A stretch of DNA of 64,000 bases. It comes from Lingula anatina. Its lineage: Eukaryota > Brachiopoda > Lingulata > Lingulida > Lingulidae. Location of the stretch: the NCBI RefSeq assembly GCF_001039355.2, contig NW_019775413.1, positions 295,237 to 359,236 of the forward strand, written 5' to 3'. Below, piece after piece: positions 1 through 14,911 of the stretch (its first letter is position 1; each line of letters opens with the position of its first letter). Under the pieces are notes generated by a model. The model had not been told where the DNA came from. It saw only the letters and a list, made by a program, of their open reading frames with translations, and did no database searches. A program made the position numbers and the translations under genes.

Positions 1-648
1 AGGCAGTGACGTCCCCTGGTATAAGTAGCAACATGTGCCTCAATTGGGACCACCCCTCTAGGTAGAATTGAGCATGTGCAGAATGCGCATGTGCGTAAAT
101 AAGCTCTGGAGATTGTTGTCGCCATAAAATATCGTTTGACTACGCCAAACTTTCCTATAACAATAATATAAGATCCATGAGATATATTCGTCTTTTTGTT
201 AAAAATGCATTTATATCCACAATGTGTGCCATTCTGTTATGCGTTATCCGACGCACTGTACAAAAACTCGCAACTTACGTCTGCGTCTGTAATCAACGCG
301 TTTGGCGCCATGTAATTTTGGTCTCGAATGAACACGAGAATCCGCGTGACACCATTACGTCATTAGCAACGGATGCCTTGATGACCGGGAAGAAAAGCAT
401 CGAAAGCCCTATTGACAAGCACAGATTTTAGTTTTACTACAATAACGGCCGTTTGAGTGGTAAAATACAATGGAATATATTTCCATGCGTTGTTTACAAT
501 GTATTTCTTGCGGAATTTTGAATCTCAAAGGAAGAGTTATTATTGCTTTAATCATGTTTATATTCTCTATCCTGGAGTTGCATTATCACACTAAATCTTT
601 TTTTTTAAATAATGAAAAGATTTGAACGTTTTACTCTTTACTTTATAA
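1..648. other. Non-coding, nothing recognised
   Basis: An 84-codon frame (177-431) is within chance length for this composition and matches nothing I know. Confidence 0.6.
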
Positions 649-700
649 GTGTGTGTGTGTGCGTGTGTGTGTGTGTGTGAGTGTGTATATATATATATTT

Positions 701-773
<73 letters not shown>
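649..773. repeat. Compound microsatellite (GT)n then (AT)n
   Basis: A GT tract with a few interruptions passes into a long AT tract. The 83-codon frame over it is a by-product of the repeat. Confidence 0.95.
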
Positions 774-776
<3 letters not shown>

Positions 777-3700
777 GGAGGTCGCCGGGGGTAAATCGTC
801 CTGGAGGGAATTGTCCGAGGGGAGGAATTGTCCTAGAATCTATACCCCCAAAAAAGTCACAATGGAGAGCTATAAAAACACGCTTGGCTAATATGCCTAT
901 CTAAGTATTTGGTGAAGGATGTTTTTCTCATAAACGGAGTCGCTTTAGTGACAATAAATACGTCCTACTTACTTCGATAAAGGCAAAAAGCCTCTTCCCT
1001 TGGAAGTAACTGGAGCGCACAAAAATCTGAAATATTCAATTACAGGAAAATGGACCAAGCCTATGCGACAGAACAACGCAGTTAAGGCACAGGGGTTGCT
1101 GTTATCCCTCGTGACACTTCAAATGCTTATTCCAAATACCGCTGATCATTGTCAATACCAGACGTCATTCCACCACAGCAGTGAATCATTCTCTGATTAA
1201 TTTATGTAATGAAACACGACACACATTTGAGAAAACCTACAAGGTAGCTTCAAAAGCGTTGAAGTATTCCTTCGATAGCGTGATGGAAGACGAACTTTTC
1301 AAGATCAAGGAGTGACAGTAAATTAACAACCAGTATCGACAGCATGGGTACGTTGAGGAAGATAAATCGCCTTTCTTTGATACGGGTTACATGTTCCACC
1401 ACAAAAGTCTGTTATTAAGCTTAGCAATATTTAACAAACCCGCAAAGACAGACTACAGAGAATAAATGGCATTTGTAAGGAATGTGCATTTTCACGTGTA
1501 TTGAATAAATTGAAAAGGGAAAGAACTTGAAAAACGAAAAGATTTATGAAACCGCCATGTCAGTAGGTTCAAGCTTACATTAAGTTGGCTTAAATCATGT
1601 TTTGATGCATGCTACCACATTCTGCTGCTCTAGCGAACACCTTGGCTGTGGCTTATCTAAACTCATTTTTCCTTTGCGTCAAATTCAGAGTCAACCGCAA
1701 TTGATATTTAGCTTTATATATCATCAGACAACTCGTCGGATAGAAGAACTTGAAAAATGAAAAAAAAAAAAAACACCAATGCTTAACAACAAAAATGATA
1801 ATCCAAATGGAATCTTTAACTAGAAGCAATTTCTTCTGTTGTTCCAAATCTCACATATAGTGCTTTACATCTAAACTACTAGAGAAAACCATAATTTTTA
1901 ATTATAACTTAATTCTGGGTTATCGAGTTTTAAAACCCAAAGTTACATTATGTTGAAAATAAAGAGTTAGACCTAATTGAAACCCACAATATCTTACGGT
2001 TTATATCAAGCAAAATGAAAAGTCAAAAGATCAAATTTACTAATCTCCAGACTTTGGCTGAAATCTCGACCTTAACAGTCAAAACTGTCAAACCTGACTT
2101 GACCTCAAAATAGCAAATATTTGAGCGCGTGTATTACTTTATTTCATGAATTATTCACTGAAACTCTGAAACCAATTTCCGAATTCCACAGAGATTGCTC
2201 GTCATCGTGTAAACTGGAACCTACCTATACTCTACTCTTTCAGAATGACAGGAAAAACAGAAACTAAACATTAGAACTACAATGATATAAAATGACCGAA
2301 AAGTGACCAAACCAACCAGATTTTTTTCGTCAAAAGTAATTTTTACGTTGACATAATATTTTTAAAGACGATTTAAGGAATGAATTCGAGCACATGATAG
2401 CTGCTGGCTCTTACGGTGAAAATTACGTTCTTAGATCTCTCTTAAATAAACTATGGGCAAGACAAGGAAAGAAAATTGCAAAATTAAGCTCACATAATTG
2501 TATTATGATATATCAGAGTACTTTAACCAGGGAGACGGTTTACCGGCCCAGAGCGTAAAATATACTTCGAGGCAGATGTATGAATGCAATATATTCATTA
2601 ACGTTTAATGAACATGGTGTTCTTATTGAGAATGATACTCGAGGCATACAAGTAATAATCCTACTATCATGACTTATTGGAAATAAATGGAGCTAGACGA
2701 GAGTTGCTTATAAACTCAGCGAATGATATCACTATGTCTGTATTATATGGGTGCAATGTCTGAAGGCCACCGGAGAATGAAGATCAGTCCATCTGTTGGT
2801 TTATCACACTGGTTACCTACAGCGCCTACTGCTGTAGAAGGGAATGATTTCCCCAGATATGTACACTAACTTTTATAAGATTAAATTCTTAATAATTGCA
2901 GTATAGTCGATAAACACTATACATGTGCATGTATATACGTAGGTAAAAAGGCGTCAACAACCTTTACGAACGGAATAGAACATACATGTATCTTCCCACT
3001 GCAATGAAAACACACTGACGCAAACACGCACAGTGAACGCAAATAAGTGAAATACAAATCTTCGTTTACCATTACCTACACGTTTAACAAAAATATGTTT
3101 GCATAGTCGCTTACATGAAATGCTAGGAGTTCATGTTTAACACTGTATACAGAAAGATGAGAGTATTAACGGAAATATAAAACACATTATGAAGCCAACA
3201 CTTGTTCCTTCATGATAAATTGTGATGTAGGCCCTACCATATGCCAGGAAATCTCATTTATTGAAAACGTAGCAAACGCTGCTATCATGTCTTCTTATAA
3301 GATTTTAAGATTGTAAGTGTTAGCTCCGTCATATTTGACTGTATGAAGGCATTGGAACACAATCAACCTAATTTTGCGCCCTCAGAACGCATCTTGTTGA
3401 CATGTACAGGTTTTCTCTAAGCAATCAGCGGAACTCCCATGCGATGGTCTTATTCAATCAAATTTCGTAACCCTTAAAGATTATATATTTGCTGACATCC
3501 ATTATTCTTTATCTATTATTCTTTGCTTACAACTTATTTTGCGTGCACTGTAGATTCAATCGCAAAGTCGATAGAATGCAGATTAAGTCTAAACTTTTCA
3601 ATCGAAACCAAAAGCTATCTGAGGTTGATTCAAATTCTAATTTTGTTTTGATGCAAGGGCAAGTGTGAGCAGTTATGGTAATCACTTGCTTTAATACGCC

Positions 3701-4105
3701 CTGGCTTTAGATTGCTTTCGAGCGGCTCTCCATACTAAGCATTCTTCTATTTCCCCAAAGAGAACGCTTCAAAGATTACGGTCAATTAAATCTGAAAGCT
3801 AGTCCCAGACTAGGTTTGACGGGATCACATGCGAATAAAGTAAGTGTTCATGACTCTACCCGTCATACATTTATGCTTTGGTCGTTAAATACGTTGATAA
3901 GAATACACAAAACCGATGCCAGCCAAATGACCTCATGTATCTCATAATTGTCTATCGTTTCCAAGGTTTCATCTTCACATCTATGGTAAACTAAATACAG
4001 TATGTACAGTATGTAAAATCATTGTTATTTGATGTTGCCTGACGCTTTTTATTTATTTCGATTTTAGATAAAGCACTGACACCCACCAGTCATAATTAAA
4101 TGCTA
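774..4105. other. Non-coding, nothing recognised
   Basis: AT-rich sequence with only short open frames on either strand (for example 1000-1200), no splice-framed family motif and no repeat structure noticed beyond short A/T runs. Confidence 0.6.
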
Positions 4106-4221
4106 GGCCCCTATTTGTTATGCACTTAGAGACTTGGTAAAAGTTCACTGTTACTTTAAGGGTCAAGGTACATAGGGGTCGTTGTGCGAATAACATAACT
4201 GAGACGGTATTGCGTATTCTT
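4106..4221 (+). repeat. Dispersed repeat, copy 1
   Basis: It shares AGAGACTTGGTAAAAGTTCA, GTTGTGYGAATAACATA and GAGAYGGTAT in the same order with 6969-7094, at roughly 80% identity by eye. Family unknown; no coding capacity. Confidence 0.65.
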
Positions 4222-6968
4222 ATCATTCTGTCGTGTCTACTTGTCCTTTCATACGTGTAGGCCTATCGGAATGCCTATTTATTCGTCAAGCTGAAAAAGG
4301 TCTGCTTCAGAATCAGACTGACGACCTGAAAATTCTGACACTTGGGCCACGGCCAATACATTGTCTTTTTGGTTTTTCTGGCTCTTTTGCTGAATATATT
4401 CAGTTTCTGATAGTCCGTTTTCCCAATTACCTGTAAACGATATATCTTACGTGCCAAAATAGTTTCAATATTGTGTCCGAATGAAAGTGAAAGGGGGGAA
4501 AATGTTTGCATTGAAAAAAATAGTTCCTGGTATATCACTAACTGATATTAATAGAAATAATCTGTTAAAGCTACCAAACGTTAGAATCTTGTTAGGTATA
4601 GATGGGATCCCGGATGGTCCTGGCGAGAAATTAGCATTCGATTAAAACCCACACCATGGATTGGTTTCCTTTTACCACACAAGGGGAATCTTATCAGTCA
4701 GAGAAACTGACTTTGTTTTCATTACCATTCTTATAGGAAAAATAACCTGCTCATTTTCTTATGAATAATCACGTTACGTTATGAATTCAAGCAAAGTATA
4801 CGTCAATAATAAGACATCAAAGCCCAACAAAGCTGAGATGTTCCTGCAGTGTCAAACGCCAGAACGCAGTAGTTATGATTTATTGGCTCCAAGGCAAATG
4901 ATTTTTTTATCATTGAATCAAGCGGAGTATCTTGGTTTCTAGATAATGGGCGCGAGAGGAATCTCGCAAAAGGCGCTTTACGTTATGGAATTGAGATAAT
5001 GTGTAATCAATCTTAGTTAAATTACCTGTGCCTCTGTTATTGGATGATGCTAATTGCTACAATCTCTGACAAACGCTCGCAAATGAGTCTTCGAGTTGAT
5101 ATTATATTAAACAATTATATTTTATTTCGGTTTAAAGCGTTGGGTTGACTGTTCAGTAACACGTCTGTATAACACGAACTTGTGATCGCAGTACCAATAC
5201 ACTTCTTTCCCTTGAATGAAGTGCCCTCAAATAGTGAATCAGTCTTTGTCCTATCTGTCCTATTCTGTGCTTGACGGCTAATACCTACCTATTTATATAA
5301 AAAAGGGAAAATACCATTTTCAAAGTAACAATTTACGAATTCATTCAATAGAATGTGTTATGTTAAAATTCAGAATTAAGGATATGAGAAATAAAAGTTT
5401 ACGTTGTCCTGTGTGTTGATATCAACGTTGAAGCGCGATTTTGATTAACAATAATATTCTCTGATCTATAAGATGTTTAATTTTTATCATCCCCGTTTAA
5501 TCCACAATGTAAATACAAAGCATAATTGACTTGGCAAAGGGGACGAACAATAATAATTGATAATTGTTAAGGGACATAATTTACCCCACACATTTTAAAA
5601 CTTCAGCTTTATGGCAAATTCAATTTAATAAAGACCACGTTTCTCTTACTTTTTTGAAATCAAAGCCCTGACATAATGTACATAATTTCATGCCATTCTT
5701 CCCATTTTATGTAAAAGAACAGGGACCTTCGACACGTTTAAGAACGCATAAGAAAAACGCCATTTTTTCACACTGTGTAAACGTCAGATGATAGGCCTAC
5801 TTGTATACCTTCATGTACACGACATCAAGTATTTTTGCGCGGTACCGGAAGAATTGAATATGTCTTTAATTAAGAAAGCTAAATTATTCGCGCCATCGAG
5901 TACATATTATTCATTAACAAAACACATTAATCGCTAAACAGTGACAGCACATAGGAAGATAACGTACAAATGGATTTGTTAGACTGTTACATACTGATGG
6001 GTCTTTTACATAAGGTGAATAATTCTTTATTACTACTACTACTACTAATAATAATAAAACAAAAACATATAATACATTAAAATAACGTAAAGATAGAACC
6101 GGTTTTGCTTTATCTATATATCAATAATATCAAAACTAATACTTAAATTTATTTACCGTATGTGGTCAAATTCGTTATTAAATTTGCTGTTTTATGTTAA
6201 CATCTGAGACTTTGAACGATCCACTCACTTGCGATTCTCTTGCATCGTCTCCAAAAATGGCTTTTGTCAGCATGAAAATACTCTAGACTCTCTTGACGTA
6301 TAAACTGTAACTCAGTGTTACCTCTTGGTTGTAGTGCCACCGTGTTCTTCGATGTTGTAACTTGTCAGCAATACTTGACAGAATCTTCTTTTACCGGAAG
6401 CCGCCTCACTCCGAGTATCAGTTTCGCATATCCCATTGCCTGCGAGTTATTGACGGAATGGCTTCTTTGAAGTCGATATCAAAGCACAAGTCTAATGGCA
6501 ACACAGTGAGTCCCCAGCAAAAAAAAGGTAACAACAAAATGTAATACGTATTGATCGGGTCTCAATTCCTAACTCTCTTGCCCTCAGCTGTCCCATTATT
6601 CGTAATATGTACAGAGTATAGAGATCACCTTTCTTTTAGAGTGGCCTTATATTATTAATGGTGTCGTTTGACGGCGGGGTTTCTCTGCGTATTGGCAACT
6701 GGTCTGATTTGTATCTATCTAATTTAGTTTTCCATGACAAAGGAGAAACTTTCATGACCTTTTTTGATATGCCATGCTGTTTTCATTATTCAAACGTGTG
6801 GCCAAAAAAAGTTATCCCCAGAAATTCAATCGAGATACATCCGTGTTAACCGGTAATAGGAAATTGACTATACTAGTAGTTAATGTACGTTATTTCTAAA
6901 ACATTGAAAATAGGTTTACGCCAACTTGAGAGTTTGTTTACGATCACACATCGTCATAGTTTAATAAA
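4222..6968. other. Non-coding, nothing recognised
   Basis: Apart from the small TAC/TAA tract near 6030, no gene-like or repeat structure seen. Overlapping short frames near 4233-4538 on both strands look like chance. Confidence 0.6.
6030..6057. repeat. Microsatellite (TAC)n(TAA)n
   Basis: Several TAC units followed by TAA units. Confidence 0.85.
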
Positions 6969-7094
6969 AGCCCTAATTTGTTATCCACTCAGAGACTTGG
7001 TAAAAGTTCACTCGCTACTTATGGGGTTTAGACACATGGGGATCGTTGTGTGAATAACATATTTGAGATGGTATAAGATGGGTTGTGTATTCTG
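6969..7094 (+). repeat. Dispersed repeat, copy 2
   Basis: Same orientation as the copy at 4106-4221, about 2.8 kb away, with several extra bases before the shared TTGYGTATTCT end. Confidence 0.65.
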
Positions 7095-10000
7095 ACCAAT
7101 GTGCCCTGAAAACAAGTATATAGTCTCGAAAACTAATGTAAATGAGATCAGTCATCAGTATCTTATTATGAAAATTGCGATGATTTGTCAGATTACTCAC
7201 AAGTAGCAATGGATAAGTTAATCTGTAGAGAAACCCGTAGGTTTAAATACCAACCATATTTTCTTTCTATCCTGAAAGTTTAAGCCTGTATGCTTTATCA
7301 ATGATTTTCAAATGATGAAGCCACGTTCTCAGCTAAAAGCCTTGCACTTACCCAAATAGAGAAAAAGTAACAATAAATTGTTATTTAACTGTTTTATTGT
7401 TATTATTATTATTAATTTGGTTCTTATTACGTCCACTGCTACATGCACAAGTGAAAATGTACATGTAAATACCAAAAGTTAAACGGTGTTTGTCTACAAG
7501 TTTCCGTAACTATTCCTAATTCACAGAAGATGTAGGCGGAATATATTTAATTCTATTCAGCTTTTTAACCAAAACAGAAATATGTAACTGTGAGTACAGG
7601 ATCGTAAGTCTTTGTGAATTTCCACGAAATGACATGACCTTTTTTCCTCTTATAACCCTATCATACCATCTACATGCATTTGGGCCCTACAGTCTCCGAT
7701 AAGTGGGGCAATATCCATGTGATTGAGGTGGTCTGACTCATTCAGTCTCCAGGGTAGGGTTTTCGATCAGACGCGATTACTTCAAATTCGTGTATCGCAC
7801 GTAATCTAATTGACTAGGGCAAACAGAAGTGACTCCCCTCTTTTACCATATATGGGTAACTTATATAAGCGGAGTATTAGATTCTCCTCTTGGTTGCGAT
7901 AATGGAAGCGGTCAGCGCTAAGATTTAAAAGAAAAAGCACCTCTGTAATTTAGGACGTTTAGGAGTCTAGGAAGTGTCAGAATTGGCTTTTTCTTATTTA
8001 GTAAAGGGTAAATTGTATCTGTTTTATCAAAGTGTTCAATTTGAATTTTTTTCAAAATAAACCGAACCACCTACAAATGCATACTTTTGCTTGCGTGAAA
8101 CACTAACTTCTATGTGACATCAATTCTATTAAGCAATCGTTGAATCCCCACCCACTTCTTCGTTCACTTTATATTTGATATACTGTCTACTACATGTACA
8201 GGTACTTTCATTATTTGTCTGTACATTTTACATTCAAATACAATAAAAACGACCATTATAATAAATGAATGAATAAATTTATTTTGCTCTTCACAAACTG
8301 AAACGCAACCTTGTCACGTTGTGGTAGAAATGACAAAGACATTTACAATTAGCTTTATACATCAAGGGCTCTACATTTGAGAAAGATAATATATAACAAG
8401 AAATGCCACTTTCTTCAGATACTAAGCTACAAAAAGAAATAAACTTAAAACGTCCATAATTCAAGTATTCTGAAGACGACTTCCAACACAGTAAGAAATC
8501 TTAGACGTAGAATTTTAGACATTTATAGCGCTTTGACTTCTGACAATATTTGAGACAGATTTCTCTAATTCGGAAGGTTGAAAGAATCTACCTAAAATTT
8601 TGACTTTAAAATTGGAAATGGGATTGATACCATGGAAGGACAAAATGGATGTACCAAGAATCACTTTATCGAGAATTCCTTTCTTGTACATGTACCATCT
8701 CACTTTATCATATACAGTATATAAGTGATAACGTTGATGATAACATCGGTATACAATGTAGGTGCACATGTATGTCGTCGATCCTTTTGTTTTAAAAACA
8801 ATGGGTTTTCATGCCAAAACCGCTGTTGGGTAGCCGCAAAGGACTTTAAACAACTGTTAAACTATAAAACTAATCCAGGCACATCTTGGCTTGGGAGAAC
8901 CTGATCGACCGATTATACTGCGCGATACTAACGACTTAAACGAATTCCCCGTGAGATGTGAGATGAATGTCTTTCAGGCGAGACTAAAACAATTAAGATA
9001 ATCTGTACATTATACAATACAGACATCATTCAATTATTTATTTGCAAAGCTAGTCAAACAGAAGCATTTGCAGCTTGATAAATCGGGAGTTCAATAGAAC
9101 AATCGGGGATAACAAAGACCATCAGATCCCGTTTTTCAAAATAATTCAGTTGGAGAATACTGATGGAATCGTAAATCATGTCACAAATTAAATAATGTAC
9201 ACTTCAGTAAACGCAAAATAACTGGATCCCACTTTTTTCTCCAGGAAGAAAGAAAAATAATTAGTTAATAAAAAAGCACCTCCCAGTCAACTTTGAATCT
9301 CTGAAATAATAGCATGCATATATCTTTGTGGTCGATATACGGGTCTTGATAATAGAAAATCTTAGCACGCTTTAAATGTTTTATAATAAACCTTCATAAT
9401 CTGTATGTTAACATATTTTTATGCACGTTATAAATGAAATCAATATAACGATGCACAAAGTAAGATTTTTCTATATCCGACGAATATTCCTGTTGTATAC
9501 AGTATTTTTTCTCCGACAAGCCTTCTTTCTTTCCCTCTTTCCTGACACTCACCATAACTTAAGCGATGACTTTTAGATTGTACCAGTTCTTTCAAATTCT
9601 ACATGCATGTAACTTCCCTTCGAGCTCAAATCTCACACTCAATACCGAAATCCGTGATAAAAAAACTGTCAAGATGGCTGACGGGCAGCACGTTTCATCT
9701 GGCGGTGGTAAATTTGCGACATCAATCCATGGCCTTGGTTGTATCTTTTAAAACATGATAAAAAAGAATTATTTGTCCTCAGATGAATTCAACAAAAAGT
9801 GCTTGATTCATGTGTGTTAAAAAGCCGTGCATTTTGTCACTTTAATTCAATTTCGACTTTAATATAAAAAGATGTACATTTAGGCTTAATAGTACAAGTA
9901 TCTTAGGGTTGTGTGACTATACACATTCCAGTCAAAAATTTATTAAAATTAAATAAAATAAAATAGGTAAAAAGGGTAAAGAATGAAAAAATAGACTATA

Positions 10001-11199
10001 TCTGCAGCTTTTAATTTTGTTGGATGTGCCGTCCTGCATTTTTAAACACTACCTACAGCCGTTTTCCAGAATTTTTGTTTATAAAGGCAATAGGTCATGA
10101 AAAGGTCTCATAACAGTAGGGCCTACATGCATTTTAGTGTGCATTGGACGGCTCACCAAATGTCACTTAAATCAGGACATCCAGTAGGGCATTTTCCCAT
10201 GCAAATTTGAGAAGAAAGTCAAGATATATTTCTCCGTATTCATGCAAATAACATTTCAAGTGAACTTCTTGTCTTTACACATCGGTACTAAAAAAAAAAG
10301 ATGAAGTGCTAAGATTCACCTACCACTCAGGGGAATTTTATTCAACCCCTCAAGTATAGGTATTGTAATTACAGTGACCAGGATTTGTTCATTTGACTGT
10401 ATGACTGCCACTCCAAATATCCCCTACCTGGTACGTCACGTTACGTACGCCCATTACCTTGCACGGCAGCTTTAGGTCATTATTTAGAAAAAAGTCGATT
10501 CATTCCATGCTCACTTTGATTGAAATGTCTGAACCATTCAGTCAGTTTGGATTTCTGGTCTAGATACTGAAATGGAACAATAACAACAATTATGCAAAGA
10601 TAAAAGCCCTCAATAACTTGTAGGATAAAGACAGGTCTGGTATTCATGTACTTGCTATCATAATGTCGGTGTATTATGCATCATAATCTCCAGGCTAGAC
10701 TTAACAACACACGAATAATATCCAGTTTAACAAGTGTTTTCGGAAAGGAACGCAGCCGTAAGATGACAGAACCCCTGAATGTTGCGATTGAGGTGATACA
10801 CCTGCTGCATTAACTGAGTCTGTATGCGAACGACATGGAACACAATTCAAAGGCGTCGCTTCGAAATATGCTACATTGTTCCAGAGAAGAAGTTCCAGTG
10901 CAGTGAAAAAAACACTCAGTACGGTATATTTATTTTAGCGGGCCCTACTGGGTAACTTCCAGCACGCTTTTTTATATTTATCGAGGAAATAATGTTATGG
11001 CTTTTGCACTTCTAGTTTCAAACTGGTGTACATTTGTTGATCTGCCTGGTTTCTTTTTCGATTGTACCTGTGATCTCTCTTTATATTTATCAGTGCGGTC
11101 CGCAAATTATCGTAACTTTAGGTAAAGGGTAATAAAGTGAGATACAATTAAAGTTGACTGGGACCAATTAAAGTCATAGGGACAATTACATTACTAATT

Positions 11200-11227
11200 C
11201 GAGCCGCGTGCCCGTGCCCGCGACTCG
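11200..11227. other. GC-rich hairpin
   Basis: CGAGCCGCG pairs with CGCGACTCG (one mismatch) around TGCCCGTGCC, standing out in AT-rich surroundings. Confidence 0.5.
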
Positions 11228-14200
11228 ATACAAAAATAATTACACGTATCAGAAATTTTCTGCGGCCTGCACACGCCTTCCATCAGGGTGGCAGATTATA
11301 TAGGGAAAAATTGAAAAAATCAGAGACTGAGACAGAAAGCCAAAATGATTATTTATCTAGAGACATATCTGTGAAAATCTGAATATCAATCTGTCTCCCT
11401 GGTAGAGGGTACGATAATGTCATTATGACCCAATGTGCAGCAAACAGCAAGTTTCTCCACGCTAAGTGGACTATACAGATGCTCATGAGGCAGAGCCTGA
11501 GTCAAAAAGCTCATAATTTATTCTGTTTATTACGTCACGGCAATGGCGTCAAAGATATCGGGATGGTCAACTTGCTGACTGATAGTTTGCCTAAAGGCAT
11601 GTCTCTCAGCCTTGTTCGATCCGCATGAAAATAACATAATGAGTCCTTTCTTAAGATCATAGAAACAAAATAAAGAACATGTAAATAGATGTCAAACCAT
11701 AATGAGATACCCCTGTAATGAGAAGTAACATAATTATAAAGGCCGTGAACATTTTACTCTTATTTTACTTTTAAAAAATGCCATACATTCGTGATTTTCC
11801 AAGTCATTATTTTTTTATTTTTGGGAAAAAAGTTGCTCGTCTATATATCTCTTCACTCACTATTTCACAACATGCTTTTACAAGTTACATACCAATTTAG
11901 ACTTTATTAACAGTAAAAAAAAAAAGAGAAATCATGGTGTGCGCTGCTAGTGCTCTTGTCATTGCGTTCTAGGCCAGCTGTAAGTGCGGTTGGTGCGACA
12001 CAGTTCACAACCGAACGCATTGTTTAAGGGAATGTTCTTGGAGCAAAGTAGATGGAGATCAATAGAAAACGAGAGACATTGTAGCCACTTCTAAATGATC
12101 TAGTATGGAGAATATTCAACAGAAGAAAAAACTATCTAGCCTTAATTGGCTCGTTACTGTATGACTGAAAGGCGAAATGTATTGGTTTAGTTCATTGCGA
12201 TGGTATTTTTGAAAATCTCAGATTGATTTATTCATAACCTTGGTTTGAAGACAAATTTTCTGTGTTCTTTCTGTCAACATTAGGTATAATGAAAAACTGC
12301 AAATAGCTTACAATTGTAGGAAGTAAGTCTAAGCATAGCCTTCAGTAACAAAGCAATAACGCATTTTCAGCATGAATATAATCCCTTGACGCTCTAACAT
12401 TATTTGTTAGAAAATTCCACAAGCTCTCGAAAGTGTTTGCTTTTGTACTTAACAGACTTCGTAATTTTTTTCCAGTATTTCTCTGAGGTTAAGGTTTCTT
12501 CTTTTGCAGTGAAGCGTGCGGTAATTCAGCCACGGTAGAAGTGCTACATGTACAGTGCTACAGCGACCGACTATAGCAACTTGTCATTTGTGAAAAACAT
12601 TGATACACATATCCCGGTAATGTTAGAGATATTGTTTGATAAAGAAGCCATTGGAGTGTGCTGAATATCCAACAAACTGTTTGGTGGCTAGATCTTTATT
12701 TCAATAAATGTTGTGGATTTTGATTAACAGTTTAATATTTATGTAAACTGCAAAAAAATAGTGCCCTAAATATTTTTGTGATTTTCATTAAAAGATAACG
12801 AAACCCATAAATGAAATGCCACTGTGACTTAATGTTGACATTTCATACTTGCACTTTGGTTCAAGACGAGATGTTTTTCTCTTTATAACATCAGAATTGA
12901 ATTGTGCTGTATCATATTCAAATGGATGACCTTAAAACTGCGCACCAGGTGCATTCAGGATATTAATTGCTGGATCCCATGACTTTGATGTGTGTTCACA
13001 GGAAGCATGCAGCACTGTTATATGAATTAGATACGAATCTGATACCATTGCGATCGGACAAGTTTCACTCAGTGATTAGTTTACTTCTTACTCAATTTTG
13101 GCGTCTCTGTAGATTCCTGGAAAGAGACAAGATTGAAATCATATTTGCATTCCATTATGTTAGTTTAAATAATGTGATATAAATAACTCATTTTAGGAGA
13201 TGGTGGCTTAACAATCTTGCAGGAAGGATTCCCAAATGCATGTATGAATTCAAAGAATTGGCCAAGATGACAATTAAGATGAGGGGACTCTCAGTTCTGG
13301 AGAGAGATTGAGTTTTCATGCATCATCAGCATTAAATATTGTCATTTCCGCCTGTCACCTCAAAATCATTTCCTCCGATGAAAAGTATTTTCGTGTTTCA
13401 TTTAAACGCAGTTAAGATATTAAATCCATGTAATGTGCAGAAGGAAAGTTGACATCTATTTAAGTTCAAGGGAACCTTTTTTTTATTTAAACCCATGCAG
13501 TATCGCCACGGAGACTGGACATCAAGCAGTTTTCTACTAGGATCTTCTAGTGCTTATACTTTAGTACACCTATACATTTATCTCGTCGGTGACCCTTGGA
13601 TGACCTGGGAGACATAACTTGATAATAAATTTAGTCCGTAATTTCCAAATTTATCCCTGCCAATGTCAGTACTCACAATGTCAGACACACAGACACAATG
13701 TCTCCCGGTCGGTCGCTGGGGGAACAATAGGCAGGCAAGGCATCCAAATACCTTTTACCTTCATAGCCAGAAACATGAATGCGAAACATGATCTATAGTT
13801 AGCATTTGTCTGTTCCTTTTCGAATGATTGCATTTACTCAGTTATTTGCTGATATATTTTAGTTGCTTTCTTATGTTAATATAACACTAGATGTGCGTTT
13901 TCTTGATCTTCGCTGTGCGATCAGGGGTCAAACTCGAATTGGACTGTTTCGTTCGCAAATCTAACAAATTGCGGAGCGTGTGATTATGCCAATTTTTAAC
14001 AGCATTTGCTACAATTCTGACACCCTGGTAACCCTTTCAACCCTGCTGCTTACCCCTGTAACACACCCATTCAATTTTCGACAACTATTTCTGTTCAAAG
14101 TGACAGCTGTTTACTTTTAATGAACTGCTCATTTCCATCTTGTCCATGCCAAATGCCCCAGGCGCCAATTAGTTGTACGCAGGTAACATAGAAATACAGG

Positions 14201-14531
14201 TGGGTTCTTGATGTACCTTTCTCTTATCTAGACAGAGCCGAGGGGACACATGATGTCTTTATCTTAGTTCGGTTTGTTTTAAGGTATGAACCAATCAGAG
14301 AAACTAATTAATGGTGTTGAAAAAAACACGTTAGGTTAAATATTGATGAACAAATAAAAATTAATAAATAAAATATGATAATAATGATAACAACAACAAT
14401 AATAACAATAATAATGGTACAAATAATACATCATAAATTCAGCAACAATAACACCTTAATCATAAGATTACTTTTACTGCTAAATTTTGCTACTAACAAA
14501 ACCCCAAAAAAGGACAGAATGACCTTGGGTT

Positions 14532-14576
14532 ATTTTGTCCATGCCTTGTCCATTTTGTCCATGCCCATGCCATGCC
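14532..14576 (+). repeat. Small degenerate minisatellite (TTGTCCATGCC)
   Basis: TTTTGTCCATGCC occurs twice, with TTGTCCA and several CATGCC fragments between and after. Confidence 0.6.
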
Positions 14577-14878
14577 ATTACTCTCTCAGTCTGCTTTGAA
14601 AACCGCCCCCACAATTTGAAAGAGTCAGTTTTGGAAATTTGGTGATGGTTTCTGGATCTGGACAATATTTAATGGATAAATTCAGGACGAAGAAAGTCAC
14701 GTTATGTAGTCCATCGGTGCATGTTTTGTATTTGGATTGTACTTCTTGTTTTTTACGCACGAAAACAGAGGTCATGTCAGGACCCGCCTACACATGTATC
14801 TATTTAACGTTTACTGTACTACCAGTTCGGTAGTTTACACTCATTAAACACCACAAGGATAGCCTTGAATGTGCCGTA

Positions 14879-14879
<1 letters not shown>

Positions 14880-14911
<32 letters not shown>
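14880..14911. repeat. Microsatellite (AAT)n
   Basis: About ten perfect trinucleotide units. Confidence 0.95.

Noticed and set aside
653-904. Open frame of 83 codons over the GT/AT microsatellite
   Set aside because: Most of it is Tyr-Ile repeat from the AT tract; no gene-like sequence follows.
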